Shown: one piece after another, positions 25,901 to 33,626 of the stretch
How the letters are laid out: every line of letters starts with the position of its first letter
Numbering within the stretch: position 1 is the first letter of the stretch
Source of the DNA: Streptomyces liliifuscus
Lineage (GTDB): Bacteria; Actinomycetota; Actinomycetes; Streptomycetales; Streptomycetaceae
Direction of reading: 5' to 3'
Length of the DNA stretch: 64,000 bases
Assembly: GCF_016598615.1 (NCBI RefSeq)
Contig: NZ_CP066831.1
Location: forward strand, 5,394,001 to 5,458,000
The notes under the pieces: model-generated
Databases searched by the model: none
Seen by the model: only the letters and a program-made list of their open reading frames with translations
What the model was told of the DNA's origin: nothing
Translations under genes and position numbers: made by a program

Positions 25901-26494
25901 ACCCGAGAGCCGGGACAGCAACCGCCACTGACGGTCCATCTGCGACTGGGTGACCCAGCCGATGAGCATCATGAATACCGGGATGAGAGGCAGGGTGCCG
26001 ACGATGATCGCCGCCGACACCCAGTCCTCGGTGACGATCCGCGCGAGCACCGCCACCGGCACGACCACCGCGAGCCCCAACTGCGGGAGATAGCGCGAGA
26101 AGTAGTCGTCCAGCGCGTCGACCCCACGGGTGGCGAGCGCGACCAGCGAACCGGTCCGCTGCCCACTGAGCCAGCCAGGGCCAAGCTCACCCGCACGCTC
26201 CAGCAACCGCCTCCGCAACTCCGACTTGACCGCCGCGCTCGCCCGGTGCGCGGCGAGTTCGGTGAGCCAGGAGACAAGCGCTCGGCCACTGGCGACGGCC
26301 ACCAACAGCAATAGCGGGGTACGGAGTTCGGCAACCGGCAGTTCATGCTGGAAGGCACCGACCACCACTTCGGCGATCAGCATCGCCTGGGCGATGACCA
26401 GCCCCGCCCCCACAACTCCCAGACCGACAACCGCGATCAGGAACAGCCGGGTGGCGCGGGCGTATCGCAGCAGTCGCGGGTCGATCGGTTTCAC
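22994..26494 (-). CDS. cydDC: CydD-CydC fused ABC exporter for cytochrome bd assembly
   Basis: 1166 aa, twice the length of a single ABC half-transporter because CydD and CydC are fused. Each half has about six membrane helices and a nucleotide-binding domain: Walker A GPSGVGKST with signature LSAGQRQRLALARA in the first half, GTSGAGKTT with LSGGQRQRLALARA in the second. In bacteria the heterodimer exports cysteine/glutathione or handles heme, and is needed to mature cytochrome bd. The GTG at 26494 is favoured, 10 nt after AAGGG; it lies inside a parS palindrome. GTG 26503 is an in-frame alternative. It follows cydB by 101 bp that contain two more parS sites. Confidence 0.93.
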   Translation of the reverse strand: MKPIDPRLLRYARATRLFLIAVVGLGVVGAGLVIAQAMLIAEVVVGAFQHELPVAELRTPLLLLVAVASGRALVSWLTELAAHRASAAVKSELRRRLLERAGELGPGWLSGQRTGSLVALATRGVDALDDYFSRYLPQLGLAVVVPVAVLARIVTEDWVSAAIIVGTLPLIPVFMMLIGWVTQSQMDRQWRLLSRLSGHFLDVVAGLPTLKVFGRAKAQADSIRRITGEYRQATMRTLRIAFISSFALELLATISVALVAVTIGMRLVHGEMALYDGLVVLILAPEAYLPLRQVGAQYHAAAEGLSAAEEIFSVLETPEPTSGTGAVPPSGGVRFEGVTVRYPGRSSDAVSDVSFAVDPGETVALVGPSGVGKSTLLNVLLGFVAPTSGRVRVGGADLTGTSLEEWRSQVAWVPQRPHLYAGSVAENVRLARPDADDSAVRRALADAGALEFVDALPEGVRTLLGEEGAGLSAGQRQRLALARAFLADRPVLLLDEPTASLDGATEAEVVEAVRRLAVGRTVLLVVHRPALLDVADRVVRLEPEAPVAVDGSVGSGGGKELRADLVAAVPAGGEEASTLLPKGREGVLARVRAMAGPRRGRLVLALLLGSLALGSAVGLMATSGWLISRASQQPPVLYLMVAVTATRAFGIGRAVFRYAERLVSHDAVLRMLADTRVAVYRRLERLAPAGLRTARRGDLLSRLVADVDALQDYWLRWLLPAAAAAVVSAGSVGFTAWLLPEAGAALALGLLAAGVGVPLVTGPVARRSERWLAPARGVLATRVADLLTGTAELTVAGALPARTAEVRRADGELTRIASRAATATALGDGLIALVSGLTVAATALVGAQAVLDGRLSGVAMAVVVLTPLAAFEAVLGLPLAVQYRQRVRQSAERVYEVLDAPEPVREPERPLEAPGTPFPVVVKGLAARHAGQERDALAGVDLTLERGRRTAVVGTSGAGKTTLAQVLLRFLDAGAGTYTLGGVDAYGMDGDDVRRLVGLCAQDAHLFDSSVRENLLLARKDATDSALRDVLGRVRLLDWVDGLPDGLDTLIGEHGARLSGGQRQRLALARALLADFPVLVLDEPAEHLDLATADALTADLLAATEGRTTLLITHRLAGLEAVDEVIVLDDGCVVQRGAYGELVRGEGALRGMFERESRTERLVGVR

Positions 26495-26501
26495 GTGAAA
26501 C
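26488..26501. other. parS centromere site (perfect)
   Basis: GTTTCACGTGAAAC, the 14-bp ParB-binding palindrome of Streptomyces. It overlaps the first codons of cydDC. Confidence 0.93.
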
Positions 26502-26524
26502 ACACCCTTGGGTCAAGCAGGTGT

Positions 26525-26538
26525 GTTTCACGTGAAAC
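26525..26538. other. parS centromere site (perfect)
   Basis: GTTTCACGTGAAAC, 37 bp from the preceding site, in the cydB-cydDC gap. Confidence 0.93.
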
Positions 26539-26560
26539 ACACCCTCTTCTCATTGGGCCT

Positions 26561-26574
26561 GTTTCACGTGAAAC
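26561..26574. other. parS centromere site (perfect)
   Basis: GTTTCACGTGAAAC, 36 bp from the preceding site and 22 bp from the end of cydB. Third member of a regularly spaced triplet. Confidence 0.93.
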
Positions 26575-26595
26575 AGGCCCATGGATTCATCGGTG

Positions 26596-27600
26596 CTAGT
26601 GCGCGGCGTCGGCGATGTGCTGCGTACCGATCCGCTTGCGGAACACCCAATACGTCCAGCCCTGGTAGAGCATCACCACCGGCGTCGCGATGACCGCACA
26701 CCAGGTCATGATCTTCAGCGTGTACGGGCTCGACGAGGCGTTGGTGACCGTCAGGCTCCACTCGTCATTCAGCGAGGACGGCATGACGTTCGGGAAGAGC
26801 GACAGGAAGAGCATCGCAACGGCGGCGACGATGGTGAGGCCCGACAGCGCGAACGCCCAGCCTTCACGCCCCATCTGGTTCGCCCCGATCGCCGCGACCA
26901 GGGCGACGACCGCCACGATCAGAGCGACCAGGCTCTTGCCGTCGCCGTTGTCGGCCTGGGTCCAGAGCAGGAAAGCCAGCGCGAGCACCGCTGTCACCAG
27001 ACCGAGCCCGAGCGCCAGCTTCCTGGCCCGCTCCCGGATGTCACCCAGGGTCTTGAGCGCCGCGAACACCGCCCCGTGGAAGGTGAACAGCGTCAGCGTC
27101 ACCAGGCCGCCCAGGATGGCGTACGGGTTGAGCAGGTCCCAGAGGTTGCCCACGTACTCGAAGTCCCGGTCGATCTTCACGCCCCGGACGATGTTGCCGA
27201 AGGCCACGCCCCACAGGAACGCCGGGAGCAGCGAGGTCCAGAAGATCGCGTTCTCCCAGTTGCGCTGCCACTGCTCCTCGGGCCGCTTCGCCCGGTACTC
27301 GAAGGCGACGCCGCGCACGATCAGGCAGACCAGGATGAGCAGCAACGGCAGGTAGAAGCCCGAGAAGAGCGTGGCGTACCACTCGGGGAAGGCGGCGAAG
27401 GTCGCGCCGCCCGCCGAGAGCAGCCACACCTCGTTGCCGTCCCAGACCGGCCCGATGGTGTTGATCAGCACCCGCTTCTCGGTCCGGTTGCGGGCGAGCA
27501 GCTTGGTGAGGACGCCGATCCCGAAGTCGAAGCCCTCCAGGAAGAAGTAGCCGGTCCACAGGACGGCGATGAGGACGAACCAGACGTCGTGAAGTTCCAT
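26596..27600 (-). CDS. cydB: cytochrome bd ubiquinol/menaquinol oxidase subunit II
   Basis: 334 aa, about eight to nine membrane segments. The N terminus MELHDVWFVLIAVLWTGYFFLEGFDFGIG is the hallmark of CydB, and GPVWDGNEVWLLSAGGATFAAFPEWYA is the conserved quinol oxidase subunit II segment. With CydA it forms the high-affinity terminal oxidase in the cytoplasmic membrane, used at low oxygen. It starts 20 bp after cydA, so the two are co-transcribed from the Rex-controlled promoter. Confidence 0.97.
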   Translation of the reverse strand: MELHDVWFVLIAVLWTGYFFLEGFDFGIGVLTKLLARNRTEKRVLINTIGPVWDGNEVWLLSAGGATFAAFPEWYATLFSGFYLPLLLILVCLIVRGVAFEYRAKRPEEQWQRNWENAIFWTSLLPAFLWGVAFGNIVRGVKIDRDFEYVGNLWDLLNPYAILGGLVTLTLFTFHGAVFAALKTLGDIRERARKLALGLGLVTAVLALAFLLWTQADNGDGKSLVALIVAVVALVAAIGANQMGREGWAFALSGLTIVAAVAMLFLSLFPNVMPSSLNDEWSLTVTNASSSPYTLKIMTWCAVIATPVVMLYQGWTYWVFRKRIGTQHIADAAH

Positions 27601-27620
27601 GACTCAGCAGCTCCCTGGGC

Positions 27621-29129
27621 CTAGTACGAGAAGGCCATCGGCTTGTCGGCGTCCCGGGGGTCGCCGCCGATCTTCGTGGGCGGATTGAGGTCGGCCTCCG
27701 TGAGCTCGGGCGGACCGGCCTTGACGTACTTCACGAGCAGCTTGACCTCGATGACGGCGAGGATCGCGTAGAGCGTGGTGAAGACGATCATCGAGGTGAG
27801 GATCTCGCCCTGCGAGACGCCGGGGGAGACCGCGTCGCGGGTCTGGAGCACGCCGTAGACGACCCACGGCTGACGGCCCATCTCGGTGAAGATCCAGCCC
27901 CACGAGTTGGCGATCAGCGGGAATCCCAGGGTCAGGATCGCGATGCGCCAGTACCACTTGGTGAGCGTCGGGCCGAGAGCCTTGTTCTTGAAGAGCACCA
28001 CGTGCGGCACTTCGTCGTCGCCGACCCGCAGATGCTGCCCCAGCATGAACTTCTTCCTGGTCAGCCAGAGTCCGGCAAGACCGATGGCGAAGGACGTCAT
28101 GCCGAAGCCGATCATCCAGCGGAATCCCCAGTAGGCGACGGGGATGTTGGGCCGGTAGTCGCCGGGCCCGAACCGCTCCTGCTCGGACTTGTTGACGTCG
28201 TTGATACCGGGGACGTACGAGGTGAAGTCGTCCTTGGCCAGGAAGGACAGCAGTCCCGGGATCTCTATGGCGACCTTGTTGTGGCCGGCGTCGACGTCCC
28301 CGTAGGCGAAAATGGAGAAGGGAGCGGGGGCCTCGCCGTCCCACAGCGCCTCGGCCGCGGCCATCTTCATCGGCTGCTGCTCGTACATGATCTTGCCGAG
28401 CGTGTCACCGCTGAGCGCGGTGAGCATGCCGCCGGCGACCACGGTGACGAGACCCAGGCGCAGCGAGGTCTTCATCACGGGGATGTGCTTCTTGCGGACC
28501 AGGTGGAAGGCGGCGATGCCGACCATGAAGGCGCCGCCCGTGAGGAAGGCCGCGGAGAGGGTGTGGAAGGCCTGGGCGAGCGCCGTGTTCTGGGTCAGGA
28601 CCAGCCAGAAGTCGGTGAGTTCGGCACGGCCCTTCTGCTCGTTGATCCGGTAGCCGACGGGGTGCTGCATCCACGAGTTGGCCGCGAGGATGAAGTACGC
28701 CGACAGGATCGTGCCGATCGAGACCATCCAGATGCAGGCGAGGTGGATCTTCTTGGGCAGCTTGTCCCAGCCGAAGATCCACAGGCCGATGAAGGTGGAC
28801 TCGAAGAAGAAGGCGATCAGCGCCTCGAAGGCGAGGGGGGCGCCGAAGACGTCACCGACGAAGCGCGAGTAGTCGGACCAGTTCATGCCGAACTGGAACT
28901 CCTGCACGATGCCCGTGACGACGCCCATCGCGATGTTGATCAGGAAGAGCTTGCCCCAGAACTTGGTGGCCTTGAGGTACTTCTCGTTCTCCGTCCGGAC
29001 CCAGGCGGTCTGCAGGCCGGCGGTGAGCGCGGCGAGCGAGATCGTGAGCGGGACGAAGAGGAAGTGGTAGACGGTGGTGATGCCGAACTGCCATCGCGCC
29101 AGCGTCTCCGGCGCCAAAGCCAATTCCAC
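27621..29129 (-). CDS. cydA: cytochrome bd oxidase subunit I
   Basis: 502 aa. It is the heme-carrying subunit: LARWQFGITTVYHFLFVPLTISLA at the N terminus includes a heme His ligand, and the conserved GRQPW quinol-site motif appears in EMGRQPWVVYG. The Q-loop is of the short type. It oxidises menaquinol and reduces oxygen to water without proton pumping. First gene of cydABCD; the upstream gap carries a perfect Rex operator. It is oriented away from the inferred oriC, co-directional with replication. Confidence 0.97.
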   Translation of the reverse strand: MELALAPETLARWQFGITTVYHFLFVPLTISLAALTAGLQTAWVRTENEKYLKATKFWGKLFLINIAMGVVTGIVQEFQFGMNWSDYSRFVGDVFGAPLAFEALIAFFFESTFIGLWIFGWDKLPKKIHLACIWMVSIGTILSAYFILAANSWMQHPVGYRINEQKGRAELTDFWLVLTQNTALAQAFHTLSAAFLTGGAFMVGIAAFHLVRKKHIPVMKTSLRLGLVTVVAGGMLTALSGDTLGKIMYEQQPMKMAAAEALWDGEAPAPFSIFAYGDVDAGHNKVAIEIPGLLSFLAKDDFTSYVPGINDVNKSEQERFGPGDYRPNIPVAYWGFRWMIGFGMTSFAIGLAGLWLTRKKFMLGQHLRVGDDEVPHVVLFKNKALGPTLTKWYWRIAILTLGFPLIANSWGWIFTEMGRQPWVVYGVLQTRDAVSPGVSQGEILTSMIVFTTLYAILAVIEVKLLVKYVKAGPPELTEADLNPPTKIGGDPRDADKPMAFSY

Positions 29130-29213
29130 GTCGTCATCTCCTTACATCGCCGAGGTATCGGCGTCAGTTTGTCCCGCTTGTCGTAGACATCACGGGATCA
29201 ACTGGGACACGCT

Positions 29214-29229
29214 TGTGAACGCGTTCACA
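29214..29229. promoter_or_regulatory. Rex operator (ROP) upstream of cydA
   Basis: TGTGAACGCGTTCACA is a perfect 16-bp palindrome matching the Rex site TGTGAAC-N3-TTCACA type. A further half site, TTCACAAG, follows at 29230-29237. Rex is the NADH/NAD-sensing repressor known to control cydABCD in S. coelicolor, so the operon should be derepressed when oxygen is scarce. It lies 85 bp upstream of the cydA start codon. Confidence 0.92.
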
Positions 29230-29400
29230 TTCACAAGCAATTATGACGCATGGCAGTTCGAGGGTTGACACGCGGGGGGTGCCGGATCGGTCACACCGGC
29301 GTTCGGCCCGACAAAACCGGCACGGTGGACAGGCTCGACCGCCGGTCGGCACACACCCACCGACCGGCACCAGTACCAGTTCCGGCACCCCGCCAACCGA

Positions 29401-30483
29401 CTAGAGCTCCTTGCGGAACGCCTCGGTCGTCTTGAGGAAGATGTCGTTCGCCTCGGTCTCGCCCACCGTGACCCGGACCCCCTCGGCGGCGAACGGCCGC
29501 ACGACGACCCCTGCCTGCTCGCAGGCCGACGCGAAGTCGAGCGTGCGCTCACCGAGCCGCAGCCACACGAAGTTGGCCTGGGTCTCGGGCACCGTCCAGC
29601 CCTGCCCGCGCAGCGTCTCGACCACCCGGGCGCGCTCGGACACCAGCGAACCCACCCGGCCGAGCAGCTCGTCCTCGGCCCGCAGCGAGGCGACCGCCGC
29701 GTCCTGCGCGAGCTGGCTCACGCCGAAGGGCACCGCCGTCTTGCGCAGCGCCGCCGCCACCGGCTCATGGGCGATCGCGAAGCCGACCCGCAGCCCGGCC
29801 AGCCCGTACGCCTTGGAGAAGGTCCGCAGCACACACACGTTCGGCCGCTCGCGGTAGAGCTCGACGCCGTCCGGCACCTCGGAATCGCGGATGAACTCCC
29901 GGTACGCCTCGTCGAGGACCACGAGGACATCGCTCGGCACCCGGTCGAGGAACCGTTCCAGCTCGGCCCGGCGCACCACGGTGCCCGTGGGGTTGTTGGG
30001 GTTGCAGACGAAAATCAGCCGCGTCCGCTCGGTGATCGCGTCCGCCATCGCGTCGAGGTCGTGCACGTCCCCGGGCGTCAGCGGCACCTTCACCGATGTC
30101 GCCCCGCTGATCTGGGTGATGATCGGGTACGCCTCGAAGGACCGCCAGGCGTAGATCACCTCGTCGCCCGGCCCCGAGGTCGCCTGCAGCAGCTGCTGGG
30201 CGACACCGACCGAACCGGTGCCCGTGGCCAGATGCGTGAGCGGCACGCCGAAGCGGTCCGCCAGCTCGTTCATCAGCCCCGTGCACGCCATGTCGGGGTA
30301 GCGGTTGAAGGCGCCGGCCGCCGAGACCACACTCTCCATCACGCCCGGCAGCGGCGGGTAGGGATTCTCGTTGGAGGACAGCTTGTACGCCACCGGGCCG
30401 TCCGCGGCCGCGGCGGGCTTCCCCGGCTTGTAGGTGGGGATACCCTCCAGCTCGGCACGCAGCTTCGGGCTCGTCTCGCTCAC
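29401..30483 (-). CDS. hisC: HisC/Pat-like class I/II aminotransferase
   Basis: 360 aa from the GTG at 30483, which has a perfect GAGGAGG Shine-Dalgarno. It is a PLP enzyme of the histidinol-phosphate aminotransferase family: KLSSNENPYPPLPG near the start, the FVCNPNNPTG motif, the LDEAYREF Asp/Tyr pair, and FSKAYGLAGLRVGF with the PLP lysine. It could transaminate histidinol phosphate or, as the Pat variant, phenylpyruvate and other aromatic 2-oxo acids. No other his genes are nearby, so the aromatic role is a real alternative. The gap up to the LacI gene (432 bp) shows no other gene. Confidence 0.85.
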   Translation of the reverse strand: MSETSPKLRAELEGIPTYKPGKPAAAADGPVAYKLSSNENPYPPLPGVMESVVSAAGAFNRYPDMACTGLMNELADRFGVPLTHLATGTGSVGVAQQLLQATSGPGDEVIYAWRSFEAYPIITQISGATSVKVPLTPGDVHDLDAMADAITERTRLIFVCNPNNPTGTVVRRAELERFLDRVPSDVLVVLDEAYREFIRDSEVPDGVELYRERPNVCVLRTFSKAYGLAGLRVGFAIAHEPVAAALRKTAVPFGVSQLAQDAAVASLRAEDELLGRVGSLVSERARVVETLRGQGWTVPETQANFVWLRLGERTLDFASACEQAGVVVRPFAAEGVRVTVGETEANDIFLKTTEAFRKEL

Positions 30484-30915
30484 CGCACTCCTCCTCGTGA
30501 CCGTCTCCGGCTCATGACCACCACCGGCTACCAATGCTCCTCACCTTAAGAGGATTCGGCCCCGCTGCGTATGGCCCGGGGCCGACCGCATCTACGGCGC
30601 CCGGCAGCCGCGTACGCACTCCCGGGCATCACCGCCCGAAGGCGTACGAAAGAGGGGGCGCGCTGCCCACCGGAGCACGCGCCGGTGGCTCGCGCCGTGG
30701 CGCGCATCCCTCGTGAAGGTGAGTTGAGACCTCTTCGAAACATGGCCCATTTGGCAGGCCCATGCGCGCCGACAAGTGACGTCCTGCCATTGAATCGGTC
30801 AACTCCCTTCTCTTCCAAGGGACTTGTCTGTTGATGACCATGCAGAAACGTGCCTGTCAACGCGTGCATATGCGTCCGCACTACCCCACCTCATGAGCCC
30901 TACTATCGGCTCGCC

Positions 30916-32028
30916 ATGACAGCAGCAGGGAAGCACCAGGTGAGCCGGTCGGATACCTCCCGCCGAGGAAGCCGGCCGGGCCGGGCGGGCATCAGAGACG
31001 TGGCCGCGGCCGCGGGAGTGTCCATCACGACCGTGTCCGACGCGCTCAACGGCAAGGGGCGGCTCCCGGACGCCACCCGACGCCATGTCCGCGAGGTCGC
31101 CGACCGGCTGGGCTATCGCCCCTCCGCCGCGGCCCGAACGCTCCGTACCGGAAAGTCCGGCCTCATCGGCCTGACTGTGACGACCTACGGGGATGAACCT
31201 TTCACCTTCACGGAGTTCGCGTACTTCGCGGAGATGGCCAGAGCCGCCACCTCGGCCGCGCTCGCCCGGGGCTACGCCCTGGTCATCCTCCCCGCGACCT
31301 CGCGCCACGACGTGTGGTCGAACGTGGCCCTGGACGGGACGGTCGTCATCGACCCCTCCGACCAGGACCCGGTCGTCAGCGAACTGGTCCGCCAGGGCTT
31401 ACCGGTGGTCTCCGACGGCCGCCCGGCCGGCACGCTGCCGGTGACCGCCTGGGTGGACAACGACCACGAGGCCGCGGTCCTGGGCATCCTCGACCACCTG
31501 GCCGACGCCGGCGCCCGCCGGATCGGCCTCCTCACGGGGACGACCACGGACACGTACACACATCTGTCCACGACCGCGTACCTGCGCTGGTGCGAGCGTG
31601 TGGGCCAGGATCCGGTGTACGAGGCCTATCCCGCGCACGATCCGTGCGCGGGGGCCGTCGCCGCCGACCGGCTCCTCGCCCGGCCCGACCGGCCGGACGC
31701 CGTCTACGGGCTGTTCGACCCGAACGGCACCGACCTCCTCGCGGCGGCCCGCCGCTACGGACTGCGCGTACCGGAGGACCTGCTGCTCGTGTGCTGCAGC
31801 GAGTCCACCGTGTACGCCAACACCGAGCCGCCCGTCACGACACTCTCGCTCAAACCGCGTCGCATCGGCACGGCCGTGGTCCAGCTCCTCATCGACGCGA
31901 TCGAGGGGGTCGAATCGGACCAACCGGTCGAGCAGGTGATACCGACCGAGCTGATCGTGCGGACGTCGTCGCAGCGACGGCCGCCCCGGACGACCGTCAG
32001 CCCGCCCCGATCACCTGAGGAGGGATGA
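30916..32028 (+). CDS. LacI family transcriptional regulator with a TTA codon
   Basis: 370 aa from ATG 30916. The N-terminal HTH is IRDVAAAAGVSITTVSDALNGKGRL, followed by the hinge RPSAAARTLRTGKSGLIGL and a periplasmic-binding-like sensor domain (substrate probably a sugar or nucleoside). The codon at 31399-31401 is TTA (Leu in RQGLPVV). In Streptomyces TTA is read only by the developmentally expressed bldA tRNA, so this regulator is probably made late or in aerial growth. I noticed no other in-frame TTA codon in the window. Its targets are not evident; neither flanking gene is sugar-related. Confidence 0.88.
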   Translation: MTAAGKHQVSRSDTSRRGSRPGRAGIRDVAAAAGVSITTVSDALNGKGRLPDATRRHVREVADRLGYRPSAAARTLRTGKSGLIGLTVTTYGDEPFTFTEFAYFAEMARAATSAALARGYALVILPATSRHDVWSNVALDGTVVIDPSDQDPVVSELVRQGLPVVSDGRPAGTLPVTAWVDNDHEAAVLGILDHLADAGARRIGLLTGTTTDTYTHLSTTAYLRWCERVGQDPVYEAYPAHDPCAGAVAADRLLARPDRPDAVYGLFDPNGTDLLAAARRYGLRVPEDLLLVCCSESTVYANTEPPVTTLSLKPRRIGTAVVQLLIDAIEGVESDQPVEQVIPTELIVRTSSQRRPPRTTVSPPRSPEEG

Positions 32029-32240
32029 CCTCCGGATGACCTACGGGTAAATCCGGCGCGGAAAGCCCCTCCCAATTCGGGAGAAAACCACGGTGAACTG
32101 GGGTTCTGCTCCGATTCACCACCCCTGGGTCATCACATGGCGCGATCCGCATTCCTATGATGGGCGGACGACACCGCGGGCCGCTGCGACCAGGCAGTCC
32201 GACGCGGTGCAGATGCGGCGCGATGGTGGTGGAGGGGTCG

Positions 32241-33443
32241 ATGACTCAGGGGGCCGGTCAGGGACCCGAGATGCGTACGCCGACGGTGCGCGACTTCCGC
32301 GTGCCGGCGTACGTCCACGAGGCCGGTCCGTACACGCAGTCCCCCGGCCCGTACCCGCAGTCCGGCGAGGTGTACGACCAGGCCGCCGAGCCGTACGACC
32401 AGGCCCGGGACCAGTCCGCCGGTCCCTACGCCGAGGGCTCGCGGCAGTACGGCCGACCGGGCCCCTACGCGCAGCAGACGCCTCCCGGCGAGGGCGCGGG
32501 ACCGGCCGGCGAGCCGGAGGGCTACACACCGACGCAGCGCGATCTGCCCGTCATCAACCGCGGTGACACCGTTCAGGTACCGGTCGAGCCCGAGGCCGGA
32601 CCGGTCGTCCAGCCCGCCGAAGGGCCGGGACCGCTCTACGTCGTCGGTGACGTCCACGGCTATCTCGACGAGCTCGTCGCCGCGCTGCGCGAGAAGGGCC
32701 TCATCGACATCGACGGCAGCTGGGCGGCGGGGACCTCGCGGCTGTGGTTCCTCGGTGACTTCACCGACCGCGGGCCCGACGGCATCGGCGTCATCGACCT
32801 CGTGATGCGGCTCTCCGCGGAGGCCGCCGCGGCCGGGGGCTACTGCAAGGCCCTGATGGGCAACCACGAGCTGCTGCTGCTCGGCGCCAAGCGGTTCGGG
32901 GACACCCCCGTCAACTCCGGGGCGGGAACGGCCACCTTCCAGGCCGCCTGGCTGCTGAACGGCGGCCAGAAGACCGACATGGAGCGCCTCCAGGACCACC
33001 ATCTGCAGTGGATGGCCCGCCTGGACGCCATGGAGATGGCCGACGGGCACCTTCTGGTGCACTCCGACACCACCGCCTATCTCGACTACGGCGACTCCAT
33101 CGAAGCGGTCAACGACACCGTCCGCGAGACGCTCACCCGCAATGACGCGGACGAGTGCTGGGACGTCTTCCGCAAGTTCACCAAGCGCTTCGCGTTCCGC
33201 GACGACGGCGGTGCGCAGGCGGTGCGCTCCTTGCTGGACATGTACGGCGGATCACGCATCGTCCATGGTCACAGCCCCATTCCCTATCTCCTGGGAGAGG
33301 TCGGCTCGGAGGAAGGGGAGGATTCCCCGAACCCCGTCGTCGAGAAGCCGCATGTGTACGCCGACGGGCTCGCCATCGCGATGGACGGCGGCGTGACCAT
33401 GGCCGGAAAGCTGCTGGTCCAGCAACTTCCCCTGGATAGCTGA
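32241..33443 (+). CDS. PPP-family metallophosphatase with disordered N terminus
   Basis: 400 aa from ATG 32241, preceded by GGAGGGG. Residues 1-125 are Pro/Tyr/Gly/Gln-rich and repetitive (GPYTQS, GPYPQS, EVYDQ, GPYAQQ), probably disordered. The catalytic part has the three PPP signatures: GDVHGYLDE, GDFTDRGPDGIG and GNHELLLLG, with GHSPIPYLL supplying a later metal His. It should be a serine/threonine or tyrosine protein phosphatase, or a diadenosine-tetraphosphatase-like enzyme; the cytoplasmic partner kinase is unknown. The Tyr-rich repeats could themselves be phosphorylated, which is inference. Confidence 0.87.
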   Translation: MTQGAGQGPEMRTPTVRDFRVPAYVHEAGPYTQSPGPYPQSGEVYDQAAEPYDQARDQSAGPYAEGSRQYGRPGPYAQQTPPGEGAGPAGEPEGYTPTQRDLPVINRGDTVQVPVEPEAGPVVQPAEGPGPLYVVGDVHGYLDELVAALREKGLIDIDGSWAAGTSRLWFLGDFTDRGPDGIGVIDLVMRLSAEAAAAGGYCKALMGNHELLLLGAKRFGDTPVNSGAGTATFQAAWLLNGGQKTDMERLQDHHLQWMARLDAMEMADGHLLVHSDTTAYLDYGDSIEAVNDTVRETLTRNDADECWDVFRKFTKRFAFRDDGGAQAVRSLLDMYGGSRIVHGHSPIPYLLGEVGSEEGEDSPNPVVEKPHVYADGLAIAMDGGVTMAGKLLVQQLPLDS

Positions 33444-33626
33444 GCGTTCATCGGGCAGGCGTACCCCGACGGAGGACAAGCGCAACACAGGGGCAAATTC
33501 TGGAAACCCCCTGTCACCGTGTGCCGTCACCGCTCTACCATCGGCTTATCCGTAGCAGGCTCCCCTCCGTTTCTGCCCGACGGCTCGTCAGCATGCCGAG
33601 CCCCAAGCCCTACGGAGCATCGGGGG

